Below, one piece after another: positions 7,850-16,745 of a DNA stretch of 51,350 bases. Numbering within the stretch: the stretch's first letter is position 1; each line of letters starts with the position of its first letter. A model generated the notes under the pieces. It was not told the origin of the DNA and ran no database searches. It worked only from the letters and a program-made list of their open reading frames with translations. The stretch covers positions 1 through 51,350 of the forward strand of contig JANQIP010000052.1 of assembly GCA_028282095.1 (NCBI GenBank), given 5' to 3'. The translations under genes and the position numbers were made by a program. The stretch is from Xanthobacteraceae bacterium (lineage in GTDB: Bacteria; Pseudomonadota; Alphaproteobacteria; Rhizobiales; Xanthobacteraceae).

Positions 7850-8992
7850 ATGACAAAGGATCAGAAGACAAGCGAACCGTGGCGCGTCGGTGTCTTGTTC
7901 TCCCGCTCCGGCTTCATGGCCGTGATCGAGGAGACGCAGCTCCGCGGCACTATGACGGCGATCGATGAGATCAACGATGCCGGCGGCATCAACGGTCGCC
8001 CGATCGAGCCGGTTCTTTACGACCCTTCCTCTGAGCCCTCCGCCTTCGGGCGCTATGCCAAGAAGCTGATGGTGGACGATGGCGTCACCACCATCTTCGG
8101 CTGCTACACCTCGAGCAGCCGCAAGGCGACTCTGCCGGTGGTGGAGCGCCTCAACGGCTTGCTCTGGTATCCCACGCTCTACGAAGGCTTCGAATTCTCG
8201 CCCAACGTCATCTACACCGGCGCGGCGCCGAACCAGAACAGCATGGCCCTCTGTCGCTTTCTCATGGCGCACTACGGCAAGCGGTTCTTCTTCATCGGCT
8301 CCGACTACATCTATCCGCGCGAGTCGAACCGCATCATGCGGGAGTTCCTGCGCGAGAGCGGCGGCGAGGTGGTGGGTGAGCGCTACGTCAACCTGCGCGG
8401 AAAGCGAGAAGAATTCATTCCTATAATGAAGGAGGTGGAGAACCGCCGGCCCGACGTCATCTTCTCCACGGTTGTCGGCGACGGCACCATCTTCCTTTAT
8501 CAGACCTATGCCGACTTCGGGCTCGATCCCAAAGTCATGCCGATCGCCAGCCTGACCACGGCCGAGGCGGAGATCCGCGCCATGGGCTGCGACGTTGGCG
8601 AGGGGCATATCACGGCGGCGCCCTACTTCGACGGGCTGAACACCAAGTTCTCCGAAGCCTTCAAGAGCCTCTACCGTCGGCGCTATGGAGAGGACGAGCT
8701 GACCAATATGTGCGTCGAGGCGGCCTACTTTCAGATGCACATTTTCGCCAAGGCGCTCAGGCGGACCAACTCCATGGACACCGACCTGCTGCGGACCATG
8801 GTGCTCAATACCGAGTTCGATGCGCCGCAGGGCCGCGTGTCGATCAACCCGCAGTACGGCCACGCGGACCTCTGGACGCGGATCGGCAAGGCGAACCGCA
8901 GGGGCCAGTTCGAAATCCAGTACGAGTCGCCTTCGCGCATCAGCGCGGACCCCTATCTGATCGGCTACGGCCGCTGCACGGCCCTTGGATAG
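7850..8992 (+). CDS. amiC: AmiC-type cytoplasmic amide sensor
   Basis: A 380-residue protein with the fold of branched-chain amino acid/urea binding proteins but no signal peptide, as in Pseudomonas AmiC (about 385 residues), which holds AmiR inactive until a short amide binds. Family blocks seen are VGVLFSRSGFM, EINDAGGINGRPIEP, FGCYTSSSRKA and LWYPTLYEGFEFSPNVIYTG. The ATG at 7850 is chosen over the GTG at 7841 because GGAGG ends nine bases before it. amiR starts inside the last codons, so sensor and regulator are translationally coupled. It is clearly a paralogue of the periplasmic binding protein two genes on, which shares the same blocks. Confidence 0.9.
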   Translation: MTKDQKTSEPWRVGVLFSRSGFMAVIEETQLRGTMTAIDEINDAGGINGRPIEPVLYDPSSEPSAFGRYAKKLMVDDGVTTIFGCYTSSSRKATLPVVERLNGLLWYPTLYEGFEFSPNVIYTGAAPNQNSMALCRFLMAHYGKRFFFIGSDYIYPRESNRIMREFLRESGGEVVGERYVNLRGKREEFIPIMKEVENRRPDVIFSTVVGDGTIFLYQTYADFGLDPKVMPIASLTTAEAEIRAMGCDVGEGHITAAPYFDGLNTKFSEAFKSLYRRRYGEDELTNMCVEAAYFQMHIFAKALRRTNSMDTDLLRTMVLNTEFDAPQGRVSINPQYGHADLWTRIGKANRRGQFEIQYESPSRISADPYLIGYGRCTALG

Positions 8993-9647
8993 CGCGTTGG
9001 ATCGTCGGAAGCTCACTCTCCCGAACAAACCGCAGGACCGCAGCGCGGCATCCAAACCCGAGACCGATGCTCTACGCCGCGGGCGCGCCCTCGAACGTTT
9101 GAGCGTCGGTGTCGTCACCGCCGATGATGCCACAGGGAAAGATCTTCTGCGCGCGCTGCAGCGCACGCGCGCGGCCGTACAGCACGTGACGCCGGATCCC
9201 GGGCCGCTGCCCGCGAGCTTTGATGTCCTCTACTGCGATCTTTGCAGCAGCCTGCCGCAGCGACTTCCCTGGGTCACTGGAGAGCCGACCTCGGCGCTTG
9301 TCCTCGTGGTGCGGCCCTCGCAGAGCTTCGAGCTCTCGCTTCTGGAGCACTGCGCGCCGCATGGAATCGTGCACTTGCCGATCGCGCCGCAAGCGGCGCT
9401 GACCAGCCTGTCGATCGCCTATGGCTTGTTTCGCTACGAACGGCGGCTGCGCCAGCGAATCGAGAAGCTGGACGACAACCTGCGCACCACCCGCACCGTC
9501 GAGCAGGCCAAGCTGATCCTGATGCGGAGCAAGGGCTTGTCGGAAGAAGACGCCTACAATCACCTGCGGAAGCAGGCGATGCATCGCCGGGTCAGCATCG
9601 GGGCACTCGCCTCGGCCATCGTTGACACGCAAGACCTTATTGGTTAG
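8985..9647 (+). CDS. amiR: AmiR-type ANTAR transcription antiterminator
   Basis: A 220-residue protein with an N-terminal pseudo-receiver (about 35-150, lacking phospho-acceptor context), a coiled helix (YERRLRQRIEKLDDNLRTTR) and a C-terminal ANTAR RNA-binding domain (VEQAKLILMRSKGLSEEDAY, then HLRKQAMHRRVSIGALA). AmiR binds leader RNA and stops premature termination of amidase transcripts when AmiC releases it. Start is a TTG at 8985 overlapping the amiC stop by eight bases; no better start with a ribosome site is visible. The N-terminal 35 residues are longer than in Pseudomonas AmiR (196 residues). Its likely target leader lies directly downstream. Confidence 0.9.
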   Translation: MDSALDRRKLTLPNKPQDRSAASKPETDALRRGRALERLSVGVVTADDATGKDLLRALQRTRAAVQHVTPDPGPLPASFDVLYCDLCSSLPQRLPWVTGEPTSALVLVVRPSQSFELSLLEHCAPHGIVHLPIAPQAALTSLSIAYGLFRYERRLRQRIEKLDDNLRTTRTVEQAKLILMRSKGLSEEDAYNHLRKQAMHRRVSIGALASAIVDTQDLIG

Positions 9648-9653
9648 CGTTTG

Positions 9654-9741
9654 TTTTGGTGGCAACGGCGCCACCCAAAATTTGATCGGCAAGGACGCGA
9701 CCCACTCTTCAGCACTGAGCGTGCTGGCAGTGGGTTTTTTT
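9654..9741 (+). promoter_or_regulatory. ANTAR-type two-hairpin antiterminator leader
   Basis: Hairpin one has a six-base-pair stem GGTGGC/GCCACC (9658-9663, 9670-9675) around the hexaloop AACGGC. Hairpin two has the hexaloop AAGGAC (9691-9696) on an imperfect stem (ATCGGC / GCGACC). Both loops have A at position 1 and G at position 4, the hallmark of RNAs bound by ANTAR proteins. The 3' arm of hairpin two overlaps the first bases of the terminator at 9701-9741, so the two structures should exclude each other. AmiR from the gene just upstream is the obvious ligand. Confidence 0.65.
9701..9741 (+). terminator. Intrinsic terminator behind amiR (leader terminator 1)
   Basis: CCCACT (9701-9706) pairs with AGTGGG (9729-9734), with an inner stem CAGCAC/GTGCTG (9710-9715, 9721-9726), and is followed by seven T (9735-9741). 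It is a strong rho-independent terminator between amiR and the transporter genes, probably conditional because of the overlapping hexaloop hairpin. Confidence 0.9.
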
Positions 9742-9816
9742 GGTTCGCACGTCGGACAATCGCGGACCGGCCGACGCAGCGATGCCGCCGCCAAAAAATC
9801 GAGCTTTGGCAATGAT

Positions 9817-9867
9817 GCCCCAATGCGAATCGGCGCGGGACCGCGCCGCGCGGCGTTGGGGCTTTTC
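9817..9867 (+). terminator. Second leader terminator before the binding-protein gene
   Basis: GCCCCAA (9817-9823) pairs with TTGGGGC (9856-9862) and TTTTC follows, with GC-rich sequence in the loop. The same 5' arm can instead close a small hairpin GGC-AATGAT-GCC (9808-9819), whose hexaloop again has A at 1 and G at 4. So this terminator also looks able to be blocked by an ANTAR-type structure. It ends 18 bases before the next start codon. Confidence 0.75.
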
Positions 9868-9884
9868 TATTTCTGGAGGCACAG

Positions 9885-11132
9885 ATGGCAATCAAGAGGC
9901 GCACGTTTCTCAAGGGCTCCATCGCCGCCGGCGCGTTCTATGCAAGCGGCTTCCCGCACGTCTGGATCAAAGATCACTCGCAGGCCTACGCGGCCGACGG
10001 CGAGATCAAGGTTGGCGTACTGTTCTCGCTGACCGGCACAACCGGCATCATCGAGGAATCGCTCAACAAGGCGACGCTCTTGGCGATCGAAGAGATCAAC
10101 GACGCCGGTGGCATCAACGGCATGAAGATCGTTCCCATCGTCGAAGACCCGGCGTCCGATCCGGCGACCTTCGCCGAGAAGGCGCGCAAGCTGGTGCTCG
10201 GCGACCGCTGCGTCAGCGTCTTCGGCTCCTACACCTCGGCCAGCCGCAAGGCGGTGCTGCCGGTCTTCGAGAAGCGCAAAAACCTCTACTGGTACCCGAC
10301 GCTCTACGAAGGGCGGGAGTGCTCGAAGAACGTCATCTATACCGGCGCCGTGCCGAACCAGCAGCAGGACGAGTTCGTCCCCTGGCTCTTCGAGAAGTTC
10401 GGCAAGCGCTGGTACCTCATCGGGTCCAACTACATCTACCCGAAGGAAGAGAACAACTACTGCAAGAAGCTTCTGGCTGGGCTCGGCGGTGAGGTCGTCA
10501 ACGAGGAGTATGTTCCCCTTGGCCACTCCGAATTCTCGTCGGTTATCAACAAGTTCCGCAACGAGAAGCCGGATGTGATCTTCTCGACGGTCGTCGGTGA
10601 CTCGGTGGTCGCGCTGCACCGCCAGTACCGCGCCGCCGGGCTCGACCCGGAGACCATGCCGATGGCCAGCCTCACCACCTCGGAGAACGAGGTGGCGGCG
10701 ATGGGCGGCGACGCCGCCGCCGGCCACTTCACCTCGGCGCCCTACTTCATGGTCTGGGAGTCGCCGGAGAACGAGGCTTTCGTGCGCGCCTACCGCGACC
10801 GCTGGGGCAAGGACAAGGTGACCCACTTCGTCTCCGAGCCCTCCTACTTCCAGGTCTACATGTTCAAGCAGGCGGTCGAGAAGCTCGCGCCGAGCGACAT
10901 CACCCCGGACAACATCCGCGAGGCCGTGAAGGGCGTGGAGCTGACGGCGCCGCAGGGTCCGGTGCGCCTCGACCCGGCAACGCTTCACACCTACCTCTGG
11001 CCGAAGATCGGCGTCTGCAAGTCCGACGGGCAGTTCGAGATCCTGCAGCAGTCGAGCGAGTGGCTCGAGCCGGTGCCCTACAAGGCCTATCCCAATCAGG
11101 TCTGCACCGAAAACGGCTTGAGCGAGGTCTGA
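9885..11132 (+). CDS. Periplasmic binding protein of an amide/urea-type ABC importer
   Basis: A 415-residue protein with a Tat-like signal (KRRTFLKGSIAAGAFYASGF, residues 4-23) and the UrtA/FmdD family fold: VGVLFSLTGTTGII, AIEEINDAGGINGMKIVPI, YWYPTLYEGRECSKNVIYTG, SNYIYPKEENNY. It would capture a short amide or urea in the periplasm and hand it to the two permeases encoded next. Because AmiC is its paralogue and the locus ends in amidase, short aliphatic amides are the likely substrate; urea remains possible. Ribosome site GGAGG lies at 9875-9879. Expression should depend on AmiR readthrough of the leader. Confidence 0.88.
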   Translation: MAIKRRTFLKGSIAAGAFYASGFPHVWIKDHSQAYAADGEIKVGVLFSLTGTTGIIEESLNKATLLAIEEINDAGGINGMKIVPIVEDPASDPATFAEKARKLVLGDRCVSVFGSYTSASRKAVLPVFEKRKNLYWYPTLYEGRECSKNVIYTGAVPNQQQDEFVPWLFEKFGKRWYLIGSNYIYPKEENNYCKKLLAGLGGEVVNEEYVPLGHSEFSSVINKFRNEKPDVIFSTVVGDSVVALHRQYRAAGLDPETMPMASLTTSENEVAAMGGDAAAGHFTSAPYFMVWESPENEAFVRAYRDRWGKDKVTHFVSEPSYFQVYMFKQAVEKLAPSDITPDNIREAVKGVELTAPQGPVRLDPATLHTYLWPKIGVCKSDGQFEILQQSSEWLEPVPYKAYPNQVCTENGLSEV

Positions 11133-11167
11133 GCCGGCCGGACGCCGGCCGGGCGTCAGCCTCAAGA

Positions 11168-11200
11168 GGTCCCGGGGCTCTGCTCGTCATCCCCGGGACC
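11168..11200 (+). other. Strong hairpin between binding protein and permease genes
   Basis: GGTCCCGGGG (11168-11177) and CCCCGGGACC (11191-11200) form a perfect ten-pair stem with a 13-base loop and no T run after it. A second GC-rich palindrome (GCCGGCCGGACGCCGGC) lies just before, right after the stop codon. Such structures after binding-protein genes usually protect the upstream message from 3' decay, giving more binding protein than permease. Confidence 0.7.
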
Positions 11201-11225
11201 GCTCCAGCAACGAAGCCACGCACAT

Positions 11226-12095
11226 ATGGACGCTGTTCTTCCGCAGTTGATTACTGGGCTCAGCATCGCCTCGATCCTGCTCCTCGTGGCGCTTGGCCTC
11301 GCCATCATTTACGGCACCACCGGGGTCATCAATCTCGCCCACGGCGAGTTCGTGATGCTCGGGGCCTACTCGGCCTGGATGCTGCAGACCATCATCGGGC
11401 TCGGGCTGCTGCAAAGCCTGGTGGTCATCTTCCTGATGGTGGCCTTGCTCGGCTGGCTCGTCGAGCGCGGGGTCATCCGGCACCTCTACAAACGGCCGCT
11501 CGACACCATACTGGCCACCTGGGGCATCGGCGTGATCGCTCAGCAGGCTATTCGGCTGACCGTCGGCGGCGAGCTGCGCTACGTCGAGATGCCATCGCTG
11601 CTGGCGGGCAGCGTGCCGGTCTTCGGGGTCCAGACCTCGGTCTTTCGCATCTTCATCCTGGTCCTAGCCGCGGCTCTCTTCGGGCTCACCTGGTACCTGA
11701 TGTACCGCACCGACATTGGCATGAAGCTGCGGGCAATCACCCAGGACCGGGAGGTCGCGAGCTGCTTCGGCATCAACAGCCGGCGCATCTACAGCTTGAC
11801 CTTCGCCTACGGCGCCGGTCTCGCCGGACTGGCCGGTGCCCTGGTCTCACCGCTCAAGAGCGTGTCGCCTGAGATGGGCGCGACCTACGTCGTCGACGCC
11901 TTCATGGTGGTGGTGCTCGGTGGTGTCGAGAGCCTTATCGGCACCATCGTCAGCTCGGCCATCCTCGGCCAGCTCACCGGCTTCCTGGCTTTCTATAGCA
12001 ACGACACGATGGCCAAGGCGGTGACGCTGCTGTCCATCGTCATTCTCATCCGCTTCCGGCCGCAGGGCCTGTTCTCGAAGAAGGTCCGCGCATGA
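11226..12095 (+). CDS. ABC importer permease 1 (UrtB/LivH type)
   Basis: A 289-residue polytopic membrane protein of the LivH/UrtB family. The family signature GTTGVINLAHGEFVMLGAYS lies at about 29-48, and EMGATYVVDAFMVVVLGGVE with the conserved GG lies near residue 220. Hydrophobic segments fill nearly the whole length. It would form the channel with the UrtC-type protein encoded 47 bases downstream. Specificity is set by the upstream binding protein, not visible here. Confidence 0.9.
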   Translation: MDAVLPQLITGLSIASILLLVALGLAIIYGTTGVINLAHGEFVMLGAYSAWMLQTIIGLGLLQSLVVIFLMVALLGWLVERGVIRHLYKRPLDTILATWGIGVIAQQAIRLTVGGELRYVEMPSLLAGSVPVFGVQTSVFRIFILVLAAALFGLTWYLMYRTDIGMKLRAITQDREVASCFGINSRRIYSLTFAYGAGLAGLAGALVSPLKSVSPEMGATYVVDAFMVVVLGGVESLIGTIVSSAILGQLTGFLAFYSNDTMAKAVTLLSIVILIRFRPQGLFSKKVRA

Positions 12096-12142
12096 CGGCA
12101 CGACCCACTGCCTTGCTGAGCCGCTGGGAGGGCGCCCGTTAG

Positions 12143-13261
12143 ATGTCGCGGCGCACCCTTATCCAGCTCTGCGTCTATGGGGCGGTCTGCCTGGCCATCC
12201 TCCTGGTGCCGACATTCGTCGACAATGCCTTCATTCTCAACAAGTACGGCCGCTACCTGGTGTTCGGCATCCTGGCCATCGCGCTTAGCCTGTCATGGGG
12301 CTACACGGGGATCCTCAACCTCGGCCAGGCGACCTGCTTCGGCCTCGGCTCCTATTGCATGGCCATGGCGCTGAAGCTGCGGACCGTGCCGGTGCACACC
12401 GGCTCCGAGGGCCTGCCCGACTTCATGGTCTGGAACAACGTGGAGACGCTGCCCTGGTTTTGGGTGCCGTTCCACTCGCTGAGCTTCGCCCTGATCGCCG
12501 GCATCGCGGTGCCGGTGCTCTTCGCCATGCTGCTCGGCTGGTTCATGTTCCGCGGCCGCATCACCGGCGTCTACGTCGCCATCATCACGCTGGCGACCAT
12601 GGTCGTGGTCAACCTGCTGATCATCGATCAGCAACGCTTCACCGGCGGCTTCAACGGCATCACCGATTTGGCCCAGCTCGAGATCATGGGTTTCACCTTC
12701 GATGCCTACGGCAGATCCTCCTACTATCTGATCGCGGGGACGCTGACGGTCTGCCTGTTCTTCGCGCTGGCCGTGACCAAGAGCAAGACGGGCCTGATCA
12801 TGCAGGCCATCCGCGACAATGAGGGTCGCGTCCGCTACTTCGGCTACGACGTAGCCTTCTACAAGATCTTCGCCTTCTCCGTCTCTGCTGGCATCGCCGG
12901 TGTCGCGGGCATGCTCTACACCATCGTCATGGAGTTCGCCTCGCCGACCTTCCTCGGCGTCTCGCTCAGCCTTTCCGTGGTGATCTGGTGTGCCGTCGGC
13001 GGCCGGCAGAGTCTCTTGGGGGCGATGCTCGGCGCCATCTTCGTGACCGGCATGCAAGGCGCGCTCTCCGAGTCCGAAGCCTTCCTCGACACCTGGATGC
13101 TGATCATGGGCTTCGTCTTCGTGTTGGTGGTGCTGCTGCTGCCCAAGGGGCTGGCCGGCGCGGTCGAGATGCTGGTCGACCGCCTGTTCAAGCACGAGAA
13201 GCCGCAGAGCGAGCGCACAGCCCTTTCGCAGGCGGCCAGTCAGACGGGGCCGGCGCAATGA
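12143..13261 (+). CDS. ABC importer permease 2 (UrtC/LivM type)
   Basis: A 372-residue membrane protein of the LivM/UrtC family with SWGYTGILNLGQATCFGLGS at about 50-69 and the cytoplasmic coupling segment MQAIRDNEGRVRYFGYDV in its middle. It pairs with the UrtB-type permease. The stop overlaps the ATG of the ATPase gene (ATGA at 13258-13261), so the pair is translationally coupled. The last 30 residues are hydrophilic. Confidence 0.9.
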   Translation: MSRRTLIQLCVYGAVCLAILLVPTFVDNAFILNKYGRYLVFGILAIALSLSWGYTGILNLGQATCFGLGSYCMAMALKLRTVPVHTGSEGLPDFMVWNNVETLPWFWVPFHSLSFALIAGIAVPVLFAMLLGWFMFRGRITGVYVAIITLATMVVVNLLIIDQQRFTGGFNGITDLAQLEIMGFTFDAYGRSSYYLIAGTLTVCLFFALAVTKSKTGLIMQAIRDNEGRVRYFGYDVAFYKIFAFSVSAGIAGVAGMLYTIVMEFASPTFLGVSLSLSVVIWCAVGGRQSLLGAMLGAIFVTGMQGALSESEAFLDTWMLIMGFVFVLVVLLLPKGLAGAVEMLVDRLFKHEKPQSERTALSQAASQTGPAQ

Positions 13262-14025
13262 CCGACCGCCCACACGACGACCACCTGGTCATGCGCGACA
13301 TCCTGGTCAGCTTCAACGGCTTCCACGCCATCGAGGGCTTCAACTTCGCAGTCGGCAGGGGCGAGCTGCGCTGCCTGATCGGGCCGAACGGCGCCGGCAA
13401 GACCACGGCGCTCGATCTCATCTGCGGCAAGATCAAGGTCACTGCCGGCAACATCCTCTTCAAGGGCAAGAGCCTGAACAAGCTGGAAGAGCACCAGATC
13501 GCTCAGGCCGGCATCGGCCGCAAGTTTCAGGTGCCGAGCGTCTTCAAGGAACTGACAATGCGCGAGAACCTGGAGGTCGCCTACTGCAAGAGCAACAGCG
13601 TTCTCGCCAACGCCTTTCGCTTCGGCCACCGCTCGGAGGACGACAGCTTCGAGAAGCTGGCCGAGCTGGTCGGTCTCCAGGACGCTTTGGACCGCAGCGC
13701 CGGCGAGCTATCCCACGGGCAGACCCAGTGGCTGGAGATTGCCTTGCTGCTGGCCCAGGACCCGGAGCTCATTCTGATGGACGAGCCGACGGCCGGCATG
13801 ACCCATCACGAGACGCAGAAGACAGCCAAGCTCTTCAATCGCTTGAAGGGCAACCACACGCTGATCGTCGTCGAGCATGACATGGGCTTCGTGAAAGAAA
13901 TCGGCGATGTCATCTCGGTTATGCATCAAGGCAAGATGCTGGCGCAAGGATCGGTCTCAGAGATCGAGCAGAACGCCGCGGTGAAGGACGCCTACCTCGG
14001 CTCGGGAGGCATCAGCGGTGCTTGA
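13258..14025 (+). CDS. ABC importer ATPase 1 (UrtD/LivG type)
   Basis: A 255-residue ATPase: Walker A GPNGAGKTT (42-50), signature LSHGQTQWLEIA, Walker B LILMDEPTAGM and switch histidine in LIVVEHDMGF. The LivG-like signature with SHG rather than SGG is usual in UrtD. The ATG at 13258 is chosen because it couples to the preceding stop and gives the normal family N-terminus. The next gene overlaps by eight bases. Confidence 0.92.
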   Translation: MTDRPHDDHLVMRDILVSFNGFHAIEGFNFAVGRGELRCLIGPNGAGKTTALDLICGKIKVTAGNILFKGKSLNKLEEHQIAQAGIGRKFQVPSVFKELTMRENLEVAYCKSNSVLANAFRFGHRSEDDSFEKLAELVGLQDALDRSAGELSHGQTQWLEIALLLAQDPELILMDEPTAGMTHHETQKTAKLFNRLKGNHTLIVVEHDMGFVKEIGDVISVMHQGKMLAQGSVSEIEQNAAVKDAYLGSGGISGA

Positions 14026-14713
14026 GCTCAGCAACGTCGACGCCTTCTACGGCAACAGCCGCGCGCTGCAGGACGTCTCGATGTCGGTCGACGACGGCGA
14101 GTTCGTCAGCATTCTCGGCCGCAACGGCGTCGGCAAGACGACCTGCATGCGGGCGGTGATGGGTTTGATGGACCGCACCACCGGCAGCATCAAGCTGGAC
14201 GGCGCCGAGCTCGTCGACAAGGACACCCACGAGCGCGCCCGCGCCGGCATCGGCTACGTGCCACAAGGTCGCGGCATCCTCCCGCGCTTCACCGTGCGCG
14301 AGAACCTGCGCATGGGCACCTTCGCGACTAAGGATGGCAACCGTGAGCTCGATGCCTGGATCTTCGAGCTCTTTCCCATCCTCAAGGATTTCCTCGACCG
14401 GCCCGGCGGCAACCTCTCCGGCGGTCAGCAGCAGCAGCTTGCGATCGGACGCGCGCTGCTGACCCAGCCGAAGGTCATCCTCTTGGACGAACCGACCGAG
14501 GGCATCCAGCCGAACATCGTCGAGCAGATCGAAGAGGTGCTGGTGCAGCTCAACCGGGAGCACCGCATGACCGTGGTGCTGGTCGAGCAGAACGTCGCCT
14601 TCGCCCGCCGCGCCTCGCAGCGCTTCGTCATCCTCGACCGCGGCGCCGTCGCCGCGCAAGGCGCGGTCGATGAGCTGAGCGACGAACTCGTTCACCGGCA
14701 CATGGCTGTTTAG
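14018..14713 (+). CDS. ABC importer ATPase 2 (UrtE/LivF type)
   Basis: A 231-residue ATPase with Walker A GRNGVGKTT (34-42), signature NLSGGQQQQLAIGRAL, Walker B VILLDEPTEGIQP and MTVVLVEQNVAFA with the UrtE-style Gln-Asn after Glu in place of the switch histidine. Start is a GTG inside the end of the preceding ATPase gene. It completes a binding protein, two permeases and two ATPases set like UrtABCDE. Confidence 0.92.
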   Translation: MLELSNVDAFYGNSRALQDVSMSVDDGEFVSILGRNGVGKTTCMRAVMGLMDRTTGSIKLDGAELVDKDTHERARAGIGYVPQGRGILPRFTVRENLRMGTFATKDGNRELDAWIFELFPILKDFLDRPGGNLSGGQQQQLAIGRALLTQPKVILLDEPTEGIQPNIVEQIEEVLVQLNREHRMTVVLVEQNVAFARRASQRFVILDRGAVAAQGAVDELSDELVHRHMAV

Positions 14714-14764
14714 GCCAAAGGGCAGATCGATTGCCCGCAACCCGCCCCGAGTAAGGAGAGTGAA

Positions 14765-15802
14765 ATGTACCACGGAGATATTTCCAGCAGTCACGACACG
14801 GTCGGCGTCGCGGTCGTCAACTACAAGATGCCGCGGTTGCACACCAAGGATCAGGTGCTTGAAAACGCGCGCAACATCGCGACCATGATGGAAGGCATGA
14901 AGGTCGGCCTGCCCGGCATGGACCTTGTCATCTTCCCCGAGTACAGCACCCACGGGATCATGTACGACGAAAAGGAGATGTACGAGACCGCCTCGGAGTG
15001 CCCGGGCGAGGAGACCGAGATCTTCGCGGAGGCCTGTCGCAAGATCAACGTCTGGGGCGTCTTCTCGCTGACCGGCGAGCGCCACGAGGAGCATCCCAAC
15101 AAGGCGCCCTACAACACCCTCATCCTGATGAACAACAAGGGCGAGATCGTTCAGAAGTACCGCAAGATCATGCCTTGGGTGCCGATCGAGGGCTGGTATC
15201 CCGGCAACTGCACCTACGTCTCCGAAGGCCCCAAGGGCCTGAAGATCAGCCTGATCATCTGCGACGACGGCAACTATCCGGAGATCTGGCGGGACTGTGC
15301 CATGAAGGGCGCCGAGCTCATCGTGCGCTGCCAGGGCTACATGTACCCCTCCAAGGAGCAGCAGGTCACCATGGCCAAGGCCATGGCCTGGGCCAACAAC
15401 ACCTACGTCGCGGTAGCCAACGCGACCGGCTTCGACGGCGTCTACTCGTACTTCGGCTATTCGGCGATCGTTGGCTTCGACGGCCGCACCCTGGGCCAGT
15501 GCGCGGAAGAGGAGAACGGCATCCAGTACGCCCAGCTCTCCACCTCCGCCATCCGCGACGCGCGCAAGAACATGCAGTCGCAGAATCACCTCTTCAAGCT
15601 GCTGCACCGCGGCTACACCGGCATGATCAAGTCCGGCGACGGTGACCGCGGCATGGCGGCGTGCCCTTACGAGTTCTACAGCAAGTGGGTGAACGATCCC
15701 GAGGGCACCCGGGAGATGGTCGAAGCCATCACCCGCACCACGGTTGGCACCGAGGAGTCGCCGATCGAGGGCATTCCCAACCAGAAGACCGCCCATCGTT
15801 GA
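14765..15802 (+). CDS. amiE: Aliphatic amidase AmiE
   Basis: The 345-residue protein matches Pseudomonas AmiE from end to end ([40 protein letters not shown]). The nitrilase-superfamily triad falls exactly on the known positions: Glu59 in FPEYS, Lys134 in KYRK and Cys166 in LIICDD. It hydrolyses short amides such as acetamide or propionamide to the acid and ammonia in the cytosol. AAGGAG lies six bases before the ATG. It is last in the import-and-hydrolysis unit and is followed by a terminator. Confidence 0.96.
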   Translation: MYHGDISSSHDTVGVAVVNYKMPRLHTKDQVLENARNIATMMEGMKVGLPGMDLVIFPEYSTHGIMYDEKEMYETASECPGEETEIFAEACRKINVWGVFSLTGERHEEHPNKAPYNTLILMNNKGEIVQKYRKIMPWVPIEGWYPGNCTYVSEGPKGLKISLIICDDGNYPEIWRDCAMKGAELIVRCQGYMYPSKEQQVTMAKAMAWANNTYVAVANATGFDGVYSYFGYSAIVGFDGRTLGQCAEEENGIQYAQLSTSAIRDARKNMQSQNHLFKLLHRGYTGMIKSGDGDRGMAACPYEFYSKWVNDPEGTREMVEAITRTTVGTEESPIEGIPNQKTAHR

Positions 15803-15816
15803 TGGGATTGCTGCCG

Positions 15817-15849
15817 GCAGGGGCGTCGCCAGGACGCCTCTGCTTTTTT
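15817..15849 (+). terminator. Intrinsic terminator after amiE
   Basis: GCAGGGGCGTC (15817-15827) pairs with GACGCCTCTGC (15833-15843) around GCCAG, with one G-T pair, and six T follow (15844-15849). The MoxR-type gene begins 77 bases later, so it either needs readthrough or has its own promoter in 15850-15910. Confidence 0.88.
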
Positions 15850-15925
15850 CGCATAGACTGACGAGCGTTTATCTGGATAGCGGCCGGCGAGGATGCCGTG
15901 CCGCTCAGTGAACAAGTGTTGAAAC

Positions 15926-16726
15926 GTGACGGATTTGGACGACTACCGGCTGCTTGAGGAGCCCTACTACAAGGCCATCGGCAACGAGGTCGCGCTCTTC
16001 GAGGCGACCTATGAGAACCGTATGCCGATGATGCTGAAAGGCCCCACCGGCTGTGGCAAGACGCGCTTCATCGAGCACATGGCCTGGCGGCTCGGCAAGC
16101 CGCTGATCACCGTGTCCTGCCATGAGGACATGACGGCCTCCGACCTCGTCGGGCGCTTTCTGCTCGATGTGGAGGGCACCGTTTGGCATGACGGTCCGCT
16201 GACTCAGGCGGTCAGGTACGGCGCCATCTGCTATCTCGACGAAATCGTCGAGGCGCGGCAGGACACCACGGTGATCATTCACTCGCTCACCGACGACCGC
16301 CGCATGCTGCCGCTGGAGAAGAAGAGCGAGGTGGTGCGGGCTCACCCGGACTTTCATTTGGTCATTTCCTACAACCCCGGTTACCAGAGTGTGCTCAAGG
16401 ACCTGAAGGAGTCTACCAAGCAACGCTTCGGCGCCATCGCCTTCAACTATCCGGAGCAGGCTCTGGAAGCCGAGATCGTCTGCCACGAGTCGGGGGTCGA
16501 GCGCGGCGTGGCCTCGACCCTGGTCAAGATCGCCCAGCGCTCCCGGAACTTGCGCGGACATGGGCTCGACGAAGGGGCTTCGACCAGAATGCTGATTCAC
16601 GCGGGGCAGCTCATCGCGCGCGGCGTGCCGCTCGGCGAAGCCTGCGAAGTCGCCCTGGTGCTGCCGATCACCGATGACCCGGATATCAGGGACGCGCTAA
16701 ACTCGTCGATCGCCGCCTGCGCCTGA
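15926..16726 (+). CDS. MoxR/CbbQ/NorQ-type AAA+ ATPase
   Basis: A 266-residue AAA+ protein: Walker [10 protein letters not shown] (39-47), Walker [13 protein letters not shown], sensor 1 in [12 protein letters not shown], and the CbbQ/NorQ C-terminal lid. Family members remodel a partner enzyme together with a VWA protein, which is encoded next. Start is a GTG right after an in-frame TGA, so it cannot extend upstream. Pseudomonas amidase operons also carry an AAA+ gene (amiB) next to amiE, so a role in amidase or transporter assembly is an inference from position. Confidence 0.85.
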   Translation: MTDLDDYRLLEEPYYKAIGNEVALFEATYENRMPMMLKGPTGCGKTRFIEHMAWRLGKPLITVSCHEDMTASDLVGRFLLDVEGTVWHDGPLTQAVRYGAICYLDEIVEARQDTTVIIHSLTDDRRMLPLEKKSEVVRAHPDFHLVISYNPGYQSVLKDLKESTKQRFGAIAFNYPEQALEAEIVCHESGVERGVASTLVKIAQRSRNLRGHGLDEGASTRMLIHAGQLIARGVPLGEACEVALVLPITDDPDIRDALNSSIAACA

Positions 16727-16745
16727 CGAGGCTGGCCATGACGCC

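Noticed and set aside
7676..9166. 496-codon minus-strand frame over amiC/amiR
   Set aside because: It is the antisense of conserved genes in GC-rich DNA and has no family signature.
9867..15796. Long minus-strand frames over the ABC and amiE genes (432, 326 and 594 codons)
   Set aside because: Antisense shadows of genes with clear catalytic motifs.
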